This document shows positions 55,851 to 64,000 of a stretch of 64,000 bases of DNA, in pieces. Numbering within the stretch: the first letter of the stretch is position 1; each line of letters opens with the position of its first letter. Made by a program: the position numbers and the translations under genes. The stretch comes from Limisphaerales bacterium. GTDB taxonomy: Bacteria; Verrucomicrobiota; Verrucomicrobiia; Limisphaerales; UBA1100. The DNA lies in contig JACNJL010000057.1 in assembly GCA_014382585.1 (NCBI GenBank), positions 1 to 64,000 of the forward strand. Reading direction: 5' to 3'. The notes beneath the pieces were generated by a model that saw only the letters and a list, made by a program, of their open reading frames with translations, was not told where the DNA came from and made no database searches.

Positions 55851-55886
55851 ACAAAAAACCCGCGCCGGCAATTGCGGGCGCGGGTT
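55851..55886 (-). terminator. Rho-independent terminator after the Gfo/Idh/MocA gene
   Basis: On the minus strand AACCCGCGCC and GGCGCGGGTT form a 10-bp perfect stem around a 10-base loop, followed by TTTT. It begins 15 bases past the stop of the gene at 55902. Confidence 0.9.
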
Positions 55887-55901
55887 GTTAATGGGTTTGG
55901 C

Positions 55902-57044
55902 TTATACGTCTTTCCATGCGCGGTCCTTGGCGGAGGCGAGGACGGCGTCGCAGACGTGGGCAGTTTCGAGGGCGTCGCGGAAGGTTGGGTTGCACGGTTT
56001 GCCGCTGTCGAGGCTGCCGAGGAAATCGGCGACTTGATGCACAAATGTGTGTTCGTAGCCGATGCACAGTCCGGGCACCCACCACTTGTCCATATAGGGC
56101 ATGTCGCCGTCGGTGATGTGCACGCTGCGCCAGCCGCGGGTGGTGGACTCATCGCTGTGGTCAAAAAACTCGAGCCGGTTGAGGTCGTGCAAATCCCAGC
56201 GGATAGAGGCATCGGCACCGTTGATCTCGAAGGTGTACAGCGCCTTGTGTCCGCGGGCGTAGCGGGTGGACTCAAACAAGCCGAGCGAGCCATTTTTAAA
56301 ATGGCAGTGGAAAAGACAGGCGTCGTCGATGGTGACTTCCTGTTTCTCGCCGGTGGCAGTGTGGACGCGTTCTTTAATAAACGTCTCGGTGACGGCGGAC
56401 ACGTCGGCGATGCTGCCATTGAGCCACAGAGCGGTGTCGATGCAGTGGGCGAGCAGGTCGCCAGTGACGCCACTGCCGGCGGCCGCGGCGTCCAATCGCC
56501 ACAAGCCTTCGCCGCCTTGCGGGAGGTCGGCGCTGATGGTCCAGTCCTGCAGGAAGTTGGCGCGGTAATGAAAAATCTGGCCGAGCTTGCCGCTGTCGAT
56601 AATTTGTTTGGCAAGCGTGACGGCTGGCACGCGGCGGTAATTATACCAAACCGTATTCGGGACGCCGGCTTTCTCGACGGCGGCGACCATTGGCAAACTT
56701 TCGTCAGCGGTGCGGGCGAGGGGTTTTTCGCACAGCACCATCTTGCCCGCTTCGGCGGCGGCGATGGCCACCTCGGCGTGTTGATCGTTGGGTGTGCAAA
56801 TGTCGATGGCGTCGATATCATCGCGCTTGAGCAGCTCGCGCCAATCGGTTTCAAAACTTTCGTAGCCCCACTGTTCGGCGAAGGCTTTGGTGCGATCTTC
56901 CGTGCGGCCGCAAACGGCCTTGAGCACCGGCCGATGGCCGAGGTCCGGAAAAAAGTCGCTCACGCGCTTGTAACCATTCGTGTGAGTGCGGCCCATAAAG
57001 CCGTAACCGACGAGCCCGATGTTAAGTGATTTTTTTTCGCTCAT
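55902..57044 (-). CDS. Gfo/Idh/MocA-family oxidoreductase
   Basis: The 380-residue protein has an N-terminal Rossmann fold ([19 protein letters not shown]), the family lysine region [12 protein letters not shown], and a C-terminal dimerising sheet ([36 protein letters not shown]). It uses NAD(P) to oxidise or reduce a sugar or cyclitol hydroxyl. No export signal is seen. It follows the sugar isomerase gene by 12 bases, the pairing typical of inositol/sugar catabolic modules. Confidence 0.9.
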   Translation of the reverse strand: MSEKKSLNIGLVGYGFMGRTHTNGYKRVSDFFPDLGHRPVLKAVCGRTEDRTKAFAEQWGYESFETDWRELLKRDDIDAIDICTPNDQHAEVAIAAAEAGKMVLCEKPLARTADESLPMVAAVEKAGVPNTVWYNYRRVPAVTLAKQIIDSGKLGQIFHYRANFLQDWTISADLPQGGEGLWRLDAAAAGSGVTGDLLAHCIDTALWLNGSIADVSAVTETFIKERVHTATGEKQEVTIDDACLFHCHFKNGSLGLFESTRYARGHKALYTFEINGADASIRWDLHDLNRLEFFDHSDESTTRGWRSVHITDGDMPYMDKWWVPGLCIGYEHTFVHQVADFLGSLDSGKPCNPTFRDALETAHVCDAVLASAKDRAWKDV

Positions 57045-57056
57045 TATTTCAAAAGA

Positions 57057-58085
57057 TTATTCCCAGCCGTGCGCGTCGCGGACGTCGATCATGGCTTTGA
57101 GGATGGTGTTCCACGTTTCGGGGTTTTCGAGTGTGGCGTTGGGGAACATGCAGCCGTCCCAGCAGATGTGTTGGATGCCGCGGTCGGCGGCGTCCTTGAG
57201 CCAGTAGCCGGAGCATTTTGTGATGTCGAGTTTGCCGTTCGGGTCATCGGCGGGGCAGTGTTTGCCGGTCTTGTCGTGGTCGCCGGCGCCGTGCACTTCG
57301 CCATCGTTTTGGGCGACGTGGAAGTCGATGGTCCACGGGCGGAGGGCATCCGTCATCTTCTCGTACGCGGGCCAGAACTCTTCGTCGCTGTAGCCTTCCT
57401 GCACGAGGGCGTGCTCAGGGGCATTGTAGCCCAGCGTATAAAGATAAGTGTGTGCGAGGTCGGCCTGGAAGCCGAGCGCCTCGGGCATTCCCACGCCTTC
57501 GAGGACGTCGAGCATATCTTTCCAACTGTGCATTCCGGCCCAGCAAATCTCGCCTTCGGCAGCGAGGCGTTCGCCGTGGCCGGCGGCGATGGTCGCGGCT
57601 TCTTTAAAGGTCTCCACGATTTGCGCAGTGTTAGCGGTGGAATCTTCGCGCCATTTCTCGACGCCGAATTCTGCGGAGTCGATGCGGATGACGCCGTACT
57701 TGCGTGCGCCGTGTTCGTTGAAAATTTTCGCAATGCGACAAGCCATTTTCACTGCGTCGAGAAACTTTCCGCGCTGCTCGGCCGATCCCATCGCCGAATC
57801 GCCCACGGTGCCCGGCCAAATGGGCGCGACGAGCGAGCCAATGTCGAAGCCTTTGCCGACGATGAGGTCGGCGATGCTTTTCAGCTCATCATCGGTGGCC
57901 TCGGGATTGGTGTGCGGCAGGAACAAAAAATAATCGATGCCATCAAATTTCTGTCCGTCCACTTCGGCGGCGGCGGTGAGGTCGAGCATATGCTCGAGGC
58001 TGATTGGCGGCTCCTGGCCTTCGTCGTCGCCTTTGCCGACGAGTCCGGGCCACATGGCATTATGAAGTTTTGGGGATTTGCTCAT
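57057..58085 (-). CDS. Sugar phosphate isomerase/epimerase (xylose isomerase-like TIM barrel)
   Basis: The 342-residue protein has TIM-barrel isomerase signatures of the AP-endonuclease 2/xylose isomerase-like family ([47 protein letters not shown] and [13 protein letters not shown]), with several His/Asp/Glu residues able to bind a divalent metal. It begins [18 protein letters not shown], a start usual in PVC members. It is transcribed with the downstream oxidoreductase; together they may convert a sugar or cyclitol through a keto intermediate. The substrate is unknown. Confidence 0.82.
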   Translation of the reverse strand: MSKSPKLHNAMWPGLVGKGDDEGQEPPISLEHMLDLTAAAEVDGQKFDGIDYFLFLPHTNPEATDDELKSIADLIVGKGFDIGSLVAPIWPGTVGDSAMGSAEQRGKFLDAVKMACRIAKIFNEHGARKYGVIRIDSAEFGVEKWREDSTANTAQIVETFKEAATIAAGHGERLAAEGEICWAGMHSWKDMLDVLEGVGMPEALGFQADLAHTYLYTLGYNAPEHALVQEGYSDEEFWPAYEKMTDALRPWTIDFHVAQNDGEVHGAGDHDKTGKHCPADDPNGKLDITKCSGYWLKDAADRGIQHICWDGCMFPNATLENPETWNTILKAMIDVRDAHGWE

Positions 58086-58186
58086 AAAAAGTTTAGTTGA
58101 TTAAACACATGGAAACGGCGGCCAAGGTAGCAACCCAGCGGCTGCGTTCAACTCCAAAATGCTACGAAGTGCAACGGCGTTCTGAA

Positions 58187-60016
58187 TTACGCCAATTGCA
58201 GCGAGCGTTGTTTCTCGGAGCGTTTGCGGTCGTGTTCGTTGAGGATTTTTTTGCGGAGACGGAGGGTTTTCGGGGTGGCTTCGACGTATTCGTCGGGGGC
58301 GATGTATTCGAGCGCGCGCTCAAGGCTGAGGATCATCGGGGCATTTAATATAATGCCTTTGCCGTCGCCTTGGGAACGGAAGTTGTTGAGGTGCTTGGCG
58401 CGGATGGGGTTCACGGGCAAGTCGTTGTCTCGAGCGTTTTCGCCGACGATCATTCCTTTGTAAACTTTATCGCCGGGGACGATGAGCATCCGGCCGCGGC
58501 CTTGGAGGGTGTCGAGCGCGTAAGCGGTCACGGTGCCATCTTCCATGCTGACGAGTGCGCCGGTGCGGCGCGCGGGGATGTCGCCGGTGTCCGGCGCGTA
58601 CTCATGGAAAAGATGGCTCATGATGCCTTCGCCGCGCGTGAAGTTGAGCAGCTCGACCTCGAAGCCGATGAGCCCGCGCGTGGGCACGAGCGCCTCGAGC
58701 GTCATGCGGTCGCCGGCGGGAGACATATCGGTGACGTTGCCTTTGCGCGTGGCGAGCGCTTCCATCACGTCGCCCACGGAGTCCTGCGGTACTTCGAGAA
58801 AAACTTTTTCAATCGGCTCGAGCCACTTGCCGTTTTCGTCCTGATGCTTCAGCACCTCGGGACGGCTCACAAGCACCTCGAAACCTTCGCGCCGCATTTG
58901 TTCGATGAGCACGGCGATCTGCATTCCGCCCCGACCGGTGACGTGGAAAATTTTGCTGTTATCCGTCTGCGCAACTTGCAGCGAAACATTCGCACGCCCC
59001 TCGCGTTCGAGGCGTTCCCAAATGCTACGGGCGGTGACTTTTTTGCCGTCCAATCCCGCGAGCGGACCGTCATTCACCGCGAAGGCCATTTTAATGGTCG
59101 GCGGATCGATGGGCTTAAAAGGCAACGCCGGACGATCGAGGCTGTCCACGAGCGTTTCGCCAATTAAAATATCCGGCAAGCCCGCTACGCCCACGATGTC
59201 GCCGGCGTGGGCTTCCTCGATTTGGATTTGCTTGAGCCCCTCAAAATGAAATAGCGCCGTCACCTTGCCCGCCACCGGTTCCGCATCGCCGCGCAAACCA
59301 AAAAGTGGATCGCCCACACGAATGGTGCCCGTGCGAATTTTGCCAAACCCAATTCGGCCGAGATAATCCGAGTAGCTCACATTGGCCACCGCCAGGCGAT
59401 AGCCTTCGCCCGCATCACTCGTTGGCGCTGGCACGCGGTCGACGATCATCTCGAAGAGCGGCGTCATTTCACCGCCGAGTTTTGTGTGATCCGTCGTCGC
59501 GTAGCCATCCTTGGCGCTGGCGTAAATATACGGAAAATCCAACTGCGCATCCGTGGCGCCCAATGCGATGAAGAGCTCAAATACCTGATCCAAAACCCAT
59601 TCCGGCCGCGCGTGGTCGCGGTCGATTTTGTTGATCACCACAATCGGCTGCGCGCCCGCCTCCAACGCCTTGCGCAGCACAAACCGCGTCTGCGCCTGCG
59701 GCCCTTCTTTCGCATCCACCAGCAACAACACGCCATCAATCATACTCAGCGACCGCTCCACCTCGCCGCCAAAATCCGCGTGCCCCGGCGTGTCCACAAT
59801 ATTCACATGATGCCCGCGAAACTCGAATGCCGCATTTTTTGCCGTGATCGTGATGCCCTTTTCGCGCTCCAGATCCATCGAATCCATGATCCGCTCCTCC
59901 AAAGCGATCGCCTGATTCGCACGAAAGGTCCCCGATTGCTTGAGAAAACAGTCCACCAACGTGGTCTTCCCATGATCCACGTGCGCAATAATTGCAATGT
60001 TACGGATTAGCTCCAT
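58187..60016 (-). CDS. typA: Ribosome-binding translational GTPase TypA/BipA
   Basis: The 609-residue protein has G1 [11 protein letters not shown]3 [14 protein letters not shown] and G4 NKIDR, followed by EF-G-like domains and the BipA C-terminal domain ([19 protein letters not shown]). The length equals the family standard (605-613). I chose ATG 60016; the longer open frame to 60145 adds no family sequence. TypA helps ribosome assembly and stress growth. Confidence 0.96.
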   Translation of the reverse strand: MELIRNIAIIAHVDHGKTTLVDCFLKQSGTFRANQAIALEERIMDSMDLEREKGITITAKNAAFEFRGHHVNIVDTPGHADFGGEVERSLSMIDGVLLLVDAKEGPQAQTRFVLRKALEAGAQPIVVINKIDRDHARPEWVLDQVFELFIALGATDAQLDFPYIYASAKDGYATTDHTKLGGEMTPLFEMIVDRVPAPTSDAGEGYRLAVANVSYSDYLGRIGFGKIRTGTIRVGDPLFGLRGDAEPVAGKVTALFHFEGLKQIQIEEAHAGDIVGVAGLPDILIGETLVDSLDRPALPFKPIDPPTIKMAFAVNDGPLAGLDGKKVTARSIWERLEREGRANVSLQVAQTDNSKIFHVTGRGGMQIAVLIEQMRREGFEVLVSRPEVLKHQDENGKWLEPIEKVFLEVPQDSVGDVMEALATRKGNVTDMSPAGDRMTLEALVPTRGLIGFEVELLNFTRGEGIMSHLFHEYAPDTGDIPARRTGALVSMEDGTVTAYALDTLQGRGRMLIVPGDKVYKGMIVGENARDNDLPVNPIRAKHLNNFRSQGDGKGIILNAPMILSLERALEYIAPDEYVEATPKTLRLRKKILNEHDRKRSEKQRSLQLA

Positions 60017-60172
60017 GATGTCCCCTCCCGAGGAGCCGGGGACTATGCACGCCTTGAGGGTGCTACACAAGAAAAAGCCTCCGGAAATTAGAAGACTGGC
60101 TGCGGAGCCGTCATCGTGTAGCCAACAAATTCTTGACTCACACATTCCGGGGATGTCAATTGCGCCTATCGA

Positions 60173-61753
60173 ATGAATTTCATTTCACTGGAATACGGCT
60201 GCCTTCTTCTCGCGGCCTTTGTTTTATTTTGGATTTCACCGCAGCCGTGGCGCATTCGGCTTTTGTTCGCCGCCAGTTATCTATTCTATCTTGCGTGGGA
60301 CGTGCGCTTTGTGGCGCTGCTGCTCGCTTCCAGCACCACTTATTATCTTTGCGGACTCGGGATCGCCAATCGGCAAAAATCCATTGGAAAAATAGCGACC
60401 CTCGCCGTGCTGCCCGGGGTATGGCTCGCGGTATGCGCGATTTTTGGTTTCCAAGGTAAAACTGTTTCCAACGGAATCCTGATGGTGGCATTTTCATTCC
60501 TCCCCTTGATGCTCGCTGCAAACCGTTTCATTGGAACGTTTTCCTTAGAATCAGCCCGCCGGAAAGGGTATTTATGGCTGGCACTCGGCATCAACTTGGG
60601 ATTGCTCGGATTTTTCAAGTATTTCAATTTCTTTGCGGAATCAATCGGCAACTGGGTGGGGCAACTCGGGTTTTCATCCAGTTGGACGCTCACCCACATC
60701 ATCCTTCCCGTGGGCATTTCATTTTACACCTTCCAAGCCATCAGCTACATCGTTGATATCAAAAATAAAAAAACGGAACCCACAGATTGCTTTATCACCT
60801 TCGCAACTTATCTGGCATTTTTTCCGCAATTGATCGCCGGCCCCATCGAGCGCAGCACCAAATTGCTCCCACAATTGATCGCTCCGGCAAAATGGGATAT
60901 GGGCCATATGCATATCGGACTCCGACTGTTGCTGGTGGGATTTTTCAAAAAACTGTTTGTAGCGGATAACTGCGCCATCATCGCCAACCACGTATTTTCG
61001 TCCGGCCATCCTGAGTTAAACACCCCTTGGGCCTTGCTGGGTGTGATTGCGTTTGCCTTTCAAATTTATGGAGACTTCTCTGGCTACAGTGACATTGCCC
61101 GTGGATCGGCGCGCCTCTTGGGCATTGAGCTGACACTAAATTTCCGCTTCCCCTATTTCGCCCTCAACCCATCCGAATTTTGGCGGCGATGGCACATCAC
61201 CCTTTCAACTTGGTTTCGAGATTTCGTCTATATACCGCTCGGCGGCAACCGCAGTACCGATTGGCAAACCTGCAGAAATCTCACCATCGCAATGGTGCTC
61301 GCCGGATTGTGGCACGGCGCAGCTTGGAAATTTATTTTATGGGGCGCATACCACGCCTGTTTGTTGATGGCATTTCATTTCTCATCCCATTGGCAGCGCG
61401 CATCCGAATCGGGGAGTTTAGCGAAGCTGGCGTGTTGGGTTTTTATGTGCATCCTCACGTTGGTGGGTTGGGCGATATTCCGTGCTGAATCAGGTGCCGA
61501 ATTAATCTTATGGTTCACCGGCATTTTCCAATGGCAAGTGGCCGGCGCAATGGAATGGGAAAAGCCGGCCCGTTGGCTGCTGCTGCACATAGGCCCATTG
61601 CTGCTGCTGCAATGGGCAACACTCAAGGAACGTGATGAAGCATCACTGGATCTGCATCATTGGGCTACGCGAGGCATCATTTATTTGCTGCTGTTTGTTC
61701 TGACTGTCACCTCTATGGTGAATGACCAGGAATTTATTTATTTCCAATTTTAA
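60173..61753 (+). CDS. MBOAT O-acyltransferase, AlgI-like
   Basis: The 526-residue membrane protein has about 11-12 helices and the MBOAT motifs of AlgI/DltB: ILPVGISFYTFQAISYIVD, FFPQLIAGPIER, FSGYSDIARGSARLLGI, FNFRFPYFALNPSEFWRRWHITLSTWFRDF (in part) and GLWHGAAWKFILWG with catalytic H381. It transfers an acyl group, often acetate, across the membrane to a polysaccharide or lipid. The next gene, an SGNH hydrolase, starts six bases after its stop and is the usual partner in such systems. Confidence 0.92.
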   Translation: MNFISLEYGCLLLAAFVLFWISPQPWRIRLLFAASYLFYLAWDVRFVALLLASSTTYYLCGLGIANRQKSIGKIATLAVLPGVWLAVCAIFGFQGKTVSNGILMVAFSFLPLMLAANRFIGTFSLESARRKGYLWLALGINLGLLGFFKYFNFFAESIGNWVGQLGFSSSWTLTHIILPVGISFYTFQAISYIVDIKNKKTEPTDCFITFATYLAFFPQLIAGPIERSTKLLPQLIAPAKWDMGHMHIGLRLLLVGFFKKLFVADNCAIIANHVFSSGHPELNTPWALLGVIAFAFQIYGDFSGYSDIARGSARLLGIELTLNFRFPYFALNPSEFWRRWHITLSTWFRDFVYIPLGGNRSTDWQTCRNLTIAMVLAGLWHGAAWKFILWGAYHACLLMAFHFSSHWQRASESGSLAKLACWVFMCILTLVGWAIFRAESGAELILWFTGIFQWQVAGAMEWEKPARWLLLHIGPLLLLQWATLKERDEASLDLHHWATRGIIYLLLFVLTVTSMVNDQEFIYFQF

Positions 61754-61758
61754 GCGCC

Positions 61759-62754
61759 ATGAAAAATAAATCCCTATTCACACCCGCCTTCCTCATCGGA
61801 CTGTGCCTGTTGATTGCCGTGGAGTTGGCCGTGCGCGTCTTTTTTAAGGAGAATATGTCAGGCAGGTTTGAATACGGTTTCCACCCCTCGGCAGGTTTCG
61901 TCGAATCAGACGGGCAAGTAAACCTCAAGCGTACTGGCGGTCGCCGCTTCCGGCCCCAGTCGTTCGCCATCGAACCGTCCGAGGGGGTATTCCGAATTTT
62001 TGTGGTTGGCGATTCCGTCACGCGAGGCTCCAGCGTGGAAAGCTCCTACGCAGGCCAAATCGCCGTAAACCTGAAAGGTCAGGGCATCTCGGCCGAGAGC
62101 ATCAACCTCGGCATCGGAGGCCACGGGGCCCGGCGGAAACATCTGACATTGGCGCATTCGCTTAAATACAAACCAGATTTAATCATATTGCACATCAACA
62201 ACTCCAATGAATTTGAAGATGAAAGGGAATTCCTGCGAAGCACCGAGTTTGATTCCTGGCACCCAAGAAACTGGCCAATGAAAAGCAGAGCACTGAGGCG
62301 CCTGTATGAAATGAAAACTGAAAAAGTTTTATGGAAATGGATCCCCGCCTCTATCCGAATGAAGCACGCAAAAAATGATGCTGATGCCGAAATTGTGGCG
62401 ATGTCAGCAGCGGGAGCTTTGGAAAGGTGGAATCAATTGGTAACAAAAATAACCGGTGAAAGCACCCAAGCTGCCGCCTCGAAACAAATTCCCATCCTAC
62501 TAATTACGCAGGCCTACAAAATGGAAGACGTAAACAAAGCCCGGCGCTTGGAGGATAACGGGCTGGAGAAAATTGCGGAAAGCCACGTGCGCAGAGGAGT
62601 GCTTCACCTGTCGATGAAACAGGTTTTTGGAAGTTTGAATTTCGAGCCCCTCTATTCCGACCGAAGCCACCTCCGCGCCGAAGGCCACGAGGCACTGTCA
62701 AAGGCCATCGTGAAGAAACTCATCGAAGCAGGAATTATTACGCCAGAGAATTAG
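61759..62754 (+). CDS. SGNH/GDSL hydrolase family protein, membrane-anchored
   Basis: The 331-residue protein has an N-terminal signal anchor (LFTPAFLIGLCLLIAVELAVRVFF). SGNH blocks are visible: VVGDSVTRG (S86), NLGIGGHG (Gly), HINNSNE (Asn) and DRSHLRAEGH (D301, H304). Such proteins esterify or deacetylate surface polymers and are often encoded next to MBOAT genes, as here (6-bp gap). It is likely the extracytoplasmic partner that passes acetyl groups on or removes them. Confidence 0.88.
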   Translation: MKNKSLFTPAFLIGLCLLIAVELAVRVFFKENMSGRFEYGFHPSAGFVESDGQVNLKRTGGRRFRPQSFAIEPSEGVFRIFVVGDSVTRGSSVESSYAGQIAVNLKGQGISAESINLGIGGHGARRKHLTLAHSLKYKPDLIILHINNSNEFEDEREFLRSTEFDSWHPRNWPMKSRALRRLYEMKTEKVLWKWIPASIRMKHAKNDADAEIVAMSAAGALERWNQLVTKITGESTQAAASKQIPILLITQAYKMEDVNKARRLEDNGLEKIAESHVRRGVLHLSMKQVFGSLNFEPLYSDRSHLRAEGHEALSKAIVKKLIEAGIITPEN

Positions 62755-62765
62755 CGGTCTTCTTT

Positions 62766-64000
62766 TTAATCAAACTTCCGCTCGCGGTAATCTCCGATCG
62801 CGGGGGCGTCTTTGTTGACCTCGGGGCCAAAGTAGCGCAGGAGCACGAGGGGCTCGGTGGCGCTGGTGTTCTCGAAGGTCACCCCCGCCTTGGCCCCGGC
62901 TTCGGTGCAGAAATATTCGTCCTCGGTCAGCTCGTGGAAGCGGATGAGTTTGGGACTGTTTAAGGGTTGGCCGTTGATGGTGCCTTTGCCTTGGACGCAG
63001 ATGCCGCCCCACGCGCCTTTGTCTTTGATGGTGCACTTGGTGCCGGGATCGATGGTGAGTTCCTTGGCGGTGAAGAGCTGTTCGCGCTTGATCCGACCGT
63101 ACACGATCCAGCGATCGACGTAGCCTTCGCTGCGCGTGTCGGCCACGGGGATGGGCTCGAGGTAATGGTTGTCCTTGAAATTCGGGTCCACGTTGCCGGC
63201 CCAGTCGAGTTGGTCGACGATGAAATCGATGTCTTTGTGTTTGCTCTTGGGCATGTCTTTCACCAGCAAACTCCACGGGACCTCGCGGCCTTCGACGAGG
63301 TTTTGGTACATGCCGAACACGTCGCTGCCCCATTGCGGCTCGTAAGTGCAGAGGCTGCCGGGCGCGTGCAAAATGCAGGGCGGGATGAGCCAACCGGTGC
63401 CGGGCTTGAGGCGGTACGCGCGGCTGAGGTCGAGGATGCCGTTGTCGCCTTTGTTCCAATCCGCGATGCACTTGCGCACTTGCGCCTTGGTCGTGCCCGG
63501 CTCGAGGCCCATGAAGGTGTACGGAAAATTGTTGCCCACGTTGTTGTGTTGCGGAGGGAAATAATAACTCTCCGGCTTGCCTTCCTGCCCGACCAGTTTC
63601 GCCTGTTTGGCACTTTGGTGCATGTGATGCGGGATGGGCCCCATGTTATCAAAAAACTTCGAATACACTGGCCACTTGCCGTACTTGTTCCAAATGCGCT
63701 TGCCGATGATCTCCGCGCCGCACTCGGCCACCGCATCGCGCAGGGTGAATCGGTTACGCCCGTGCACCACGTAGCTGAGGCCCTCGTCCGGCACGCGCCC
63801 TTCATTGGCCGCCTCGGTGGTGGAGCCAAACCAACGCTCATCAATGCCGCCGCGATTGAGCCCGTAAGCGTACGTGTCATCCGGATGTAGTTTAAGCCGC
63901 AAGCCCGGCTGCAAAAACGACCGCGGCACCCAAGTCGGCGCGAGTCGCAATAGCCCGCCCGTTGCTTCGAGCGCGGCGTCCACGTGTTTGCGCACATTTT
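62766..64000 (-). CDS. Cupin protein, class I mannose-6-phosphate isomerase-like, partial
   Basis: The frame is open to the right edge; GTG 63995 is the first visible start and translation may begin outside the window. About 410 residues are seen. A cupin pattern with HHMHQ, YYFPPQHNN, GLEPGTT, WLIPPCILHAPGSLCTYEPQWGSDVF and AKELTIDPGTKCTI resembles the ManA-like cupin group of PVC bacteria. The likely metal ligands are in the HHMHQ and ILHAPGS regions. The enzyme may interconvert mannose or fructose phosphates, but this divergent branch has little experimental support. It converges on the SGNH gene with a 12-bp gap. Confidence 0.72.
   Translation of the reverse strand, partial: NVRKHVDAALEATGGLLRLAPTWVPRSFLQPGLRLKLHPDDTYAYGLNRGGIDERWFGSTTEAANEGRVPDEGLSYVVHGRNRFTLRDAVAECGAEIIGKRIWNKYGKWPVYSKFFDNMGPIPHHMHQSAKQAKLVGQEGKPESYYFPPQHNNVGNNFPYTFMGLEPGTTKAQVRKCIADWNKGDNGILDLSRAYRLKPGTGWLIPPCILHAPGSLCTYEPQWGSDVFGMYQNLVEGREVPWSLLVKDMPKSKHKDIDFIVDQLDWAGNVDPNFKDNHYLEPIPVADTRSEGYVDRWIVYGRIKREQLFTAKELTIDPGTKCTIKDKGAWGGICVQGKGTINGQPLNSPKLIRFHELTEDEYFCTEAGAKAGVTFENTSATEPLVLLRYFGPEVNKDAPAIGDYRERKFD

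Noticed and set aside
55829-56854. Minus-strand open frame of 341 codons overlapping the oxidoreductase gene
   Set aside because: Its translation is rich in Pro, Ser, Thr and Arg without any domain and the overlapping frame is a clear Gfo/Idh/MocA enzyme.
60017-60145. 43-residue N-terminal extension of TypA
   Set aside because: Conserved TypA begins [19 protein letters not shown] at ATG 60016; upstream sequence is the divergent promoter region.

Overview
The window looks like a GC-rich (roughly 58-60 % by eye) chromosomal segment of a member of the Verrucomicrobiota, probably an aquatic or environmental lineage. I infer this from gene families typical of the PVC superphylum: a secreted protein with a cytochrome-like CxxCH domain plus DUF1549/DUF1553 (PSD1 type), a Tat-exported DUF1501 protein, a PVC-type haem-binding CxxCH protein with HEAT repeats, FG-GAP/VCBS secreted proteins, and many lipoproteins of a Gram-negative envelope (MlaA type). 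Short palindromic repeats scattered between genes also fit. I cannot name a genus.

Layout. 1-9.1 kb: the end of a glycine C-acetyltransferase gene, a cysteine-synthase-family gene, a fused proline catabolic enzyme (PutA) carrying an in-frame palindrome, then a tight three-gene unit (N-formylglutamate amidohydrolase-like, QEGLA/DUF1704 zincin, ATP-grasp ligase), followed by a scrambled truncated copy of the putA 3' end. 9.1-10.4 kb: three related small membrane genes on the minus strand, the last cut short at a hairpin repeat. 10.5-13.5 kb: an FG-GAP secreted protein and a voltage-gated K+-type channel with an unusual pore-turret insertion. 13.6-28.3 kb: a long plus-strand block (PSD1 cytochrome, DUF1501, MFS transporter, ceramidase-like protein, sugar-acid dehydratase of the enolase superfamily, PhoPQ-related hydrolase, SSS symporter, PVC haem protein), much of it with 0-17 bp spacing, which reads as a sugar or sugar-acid uptake and catabolism operon. 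28.3-32.9 kb: lipoproteins and an AT-richer island encoding a secreted transglutaminase-like protein and a partner of unknown function. 33-38.4 kb: housekeeping genes (DNA polymerase III delta', aroQ, accB-accC, thiE, a PfkB kinase) and tRNA-Gly(CCC). 38.4-45.6 kb: PhoD-like phosphatase, an MlaA lipoprotein fused to an alpha/beta hydrolase, an LRR lipoprotein, a flippase-like membrane protein and a CDP-alcohol phosphotransferase homologue with a degraded active site. 45.6-54.5 kb: overlapping recC-recB-recD. 54.7-64 kb: a secreted YHS-like protein, a thioredoxin-like gene with one in-frame TGA, an oxidoreductase and sugar isomerase pair, typA/bipA, an AlgI-like O-acyltransferase with an SGNH hydrolase, and a ManA-like cupin that runs off the end.

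The most notable items are: a coding palindrome inside putA and its decayed second copy; a candidate selenocysteine (or nonsense) codon in the thioredoxin-like gene, followed by a small hairpin; the MlaA-hydrolase fusion; the FGase/QEGLA/ATP-grasp operon; and the CDP-alcohol phosphotransferase homologue lacking three of four catalytic aspartates. Functions are assigned from motifs recognised by eye; no database search was run.
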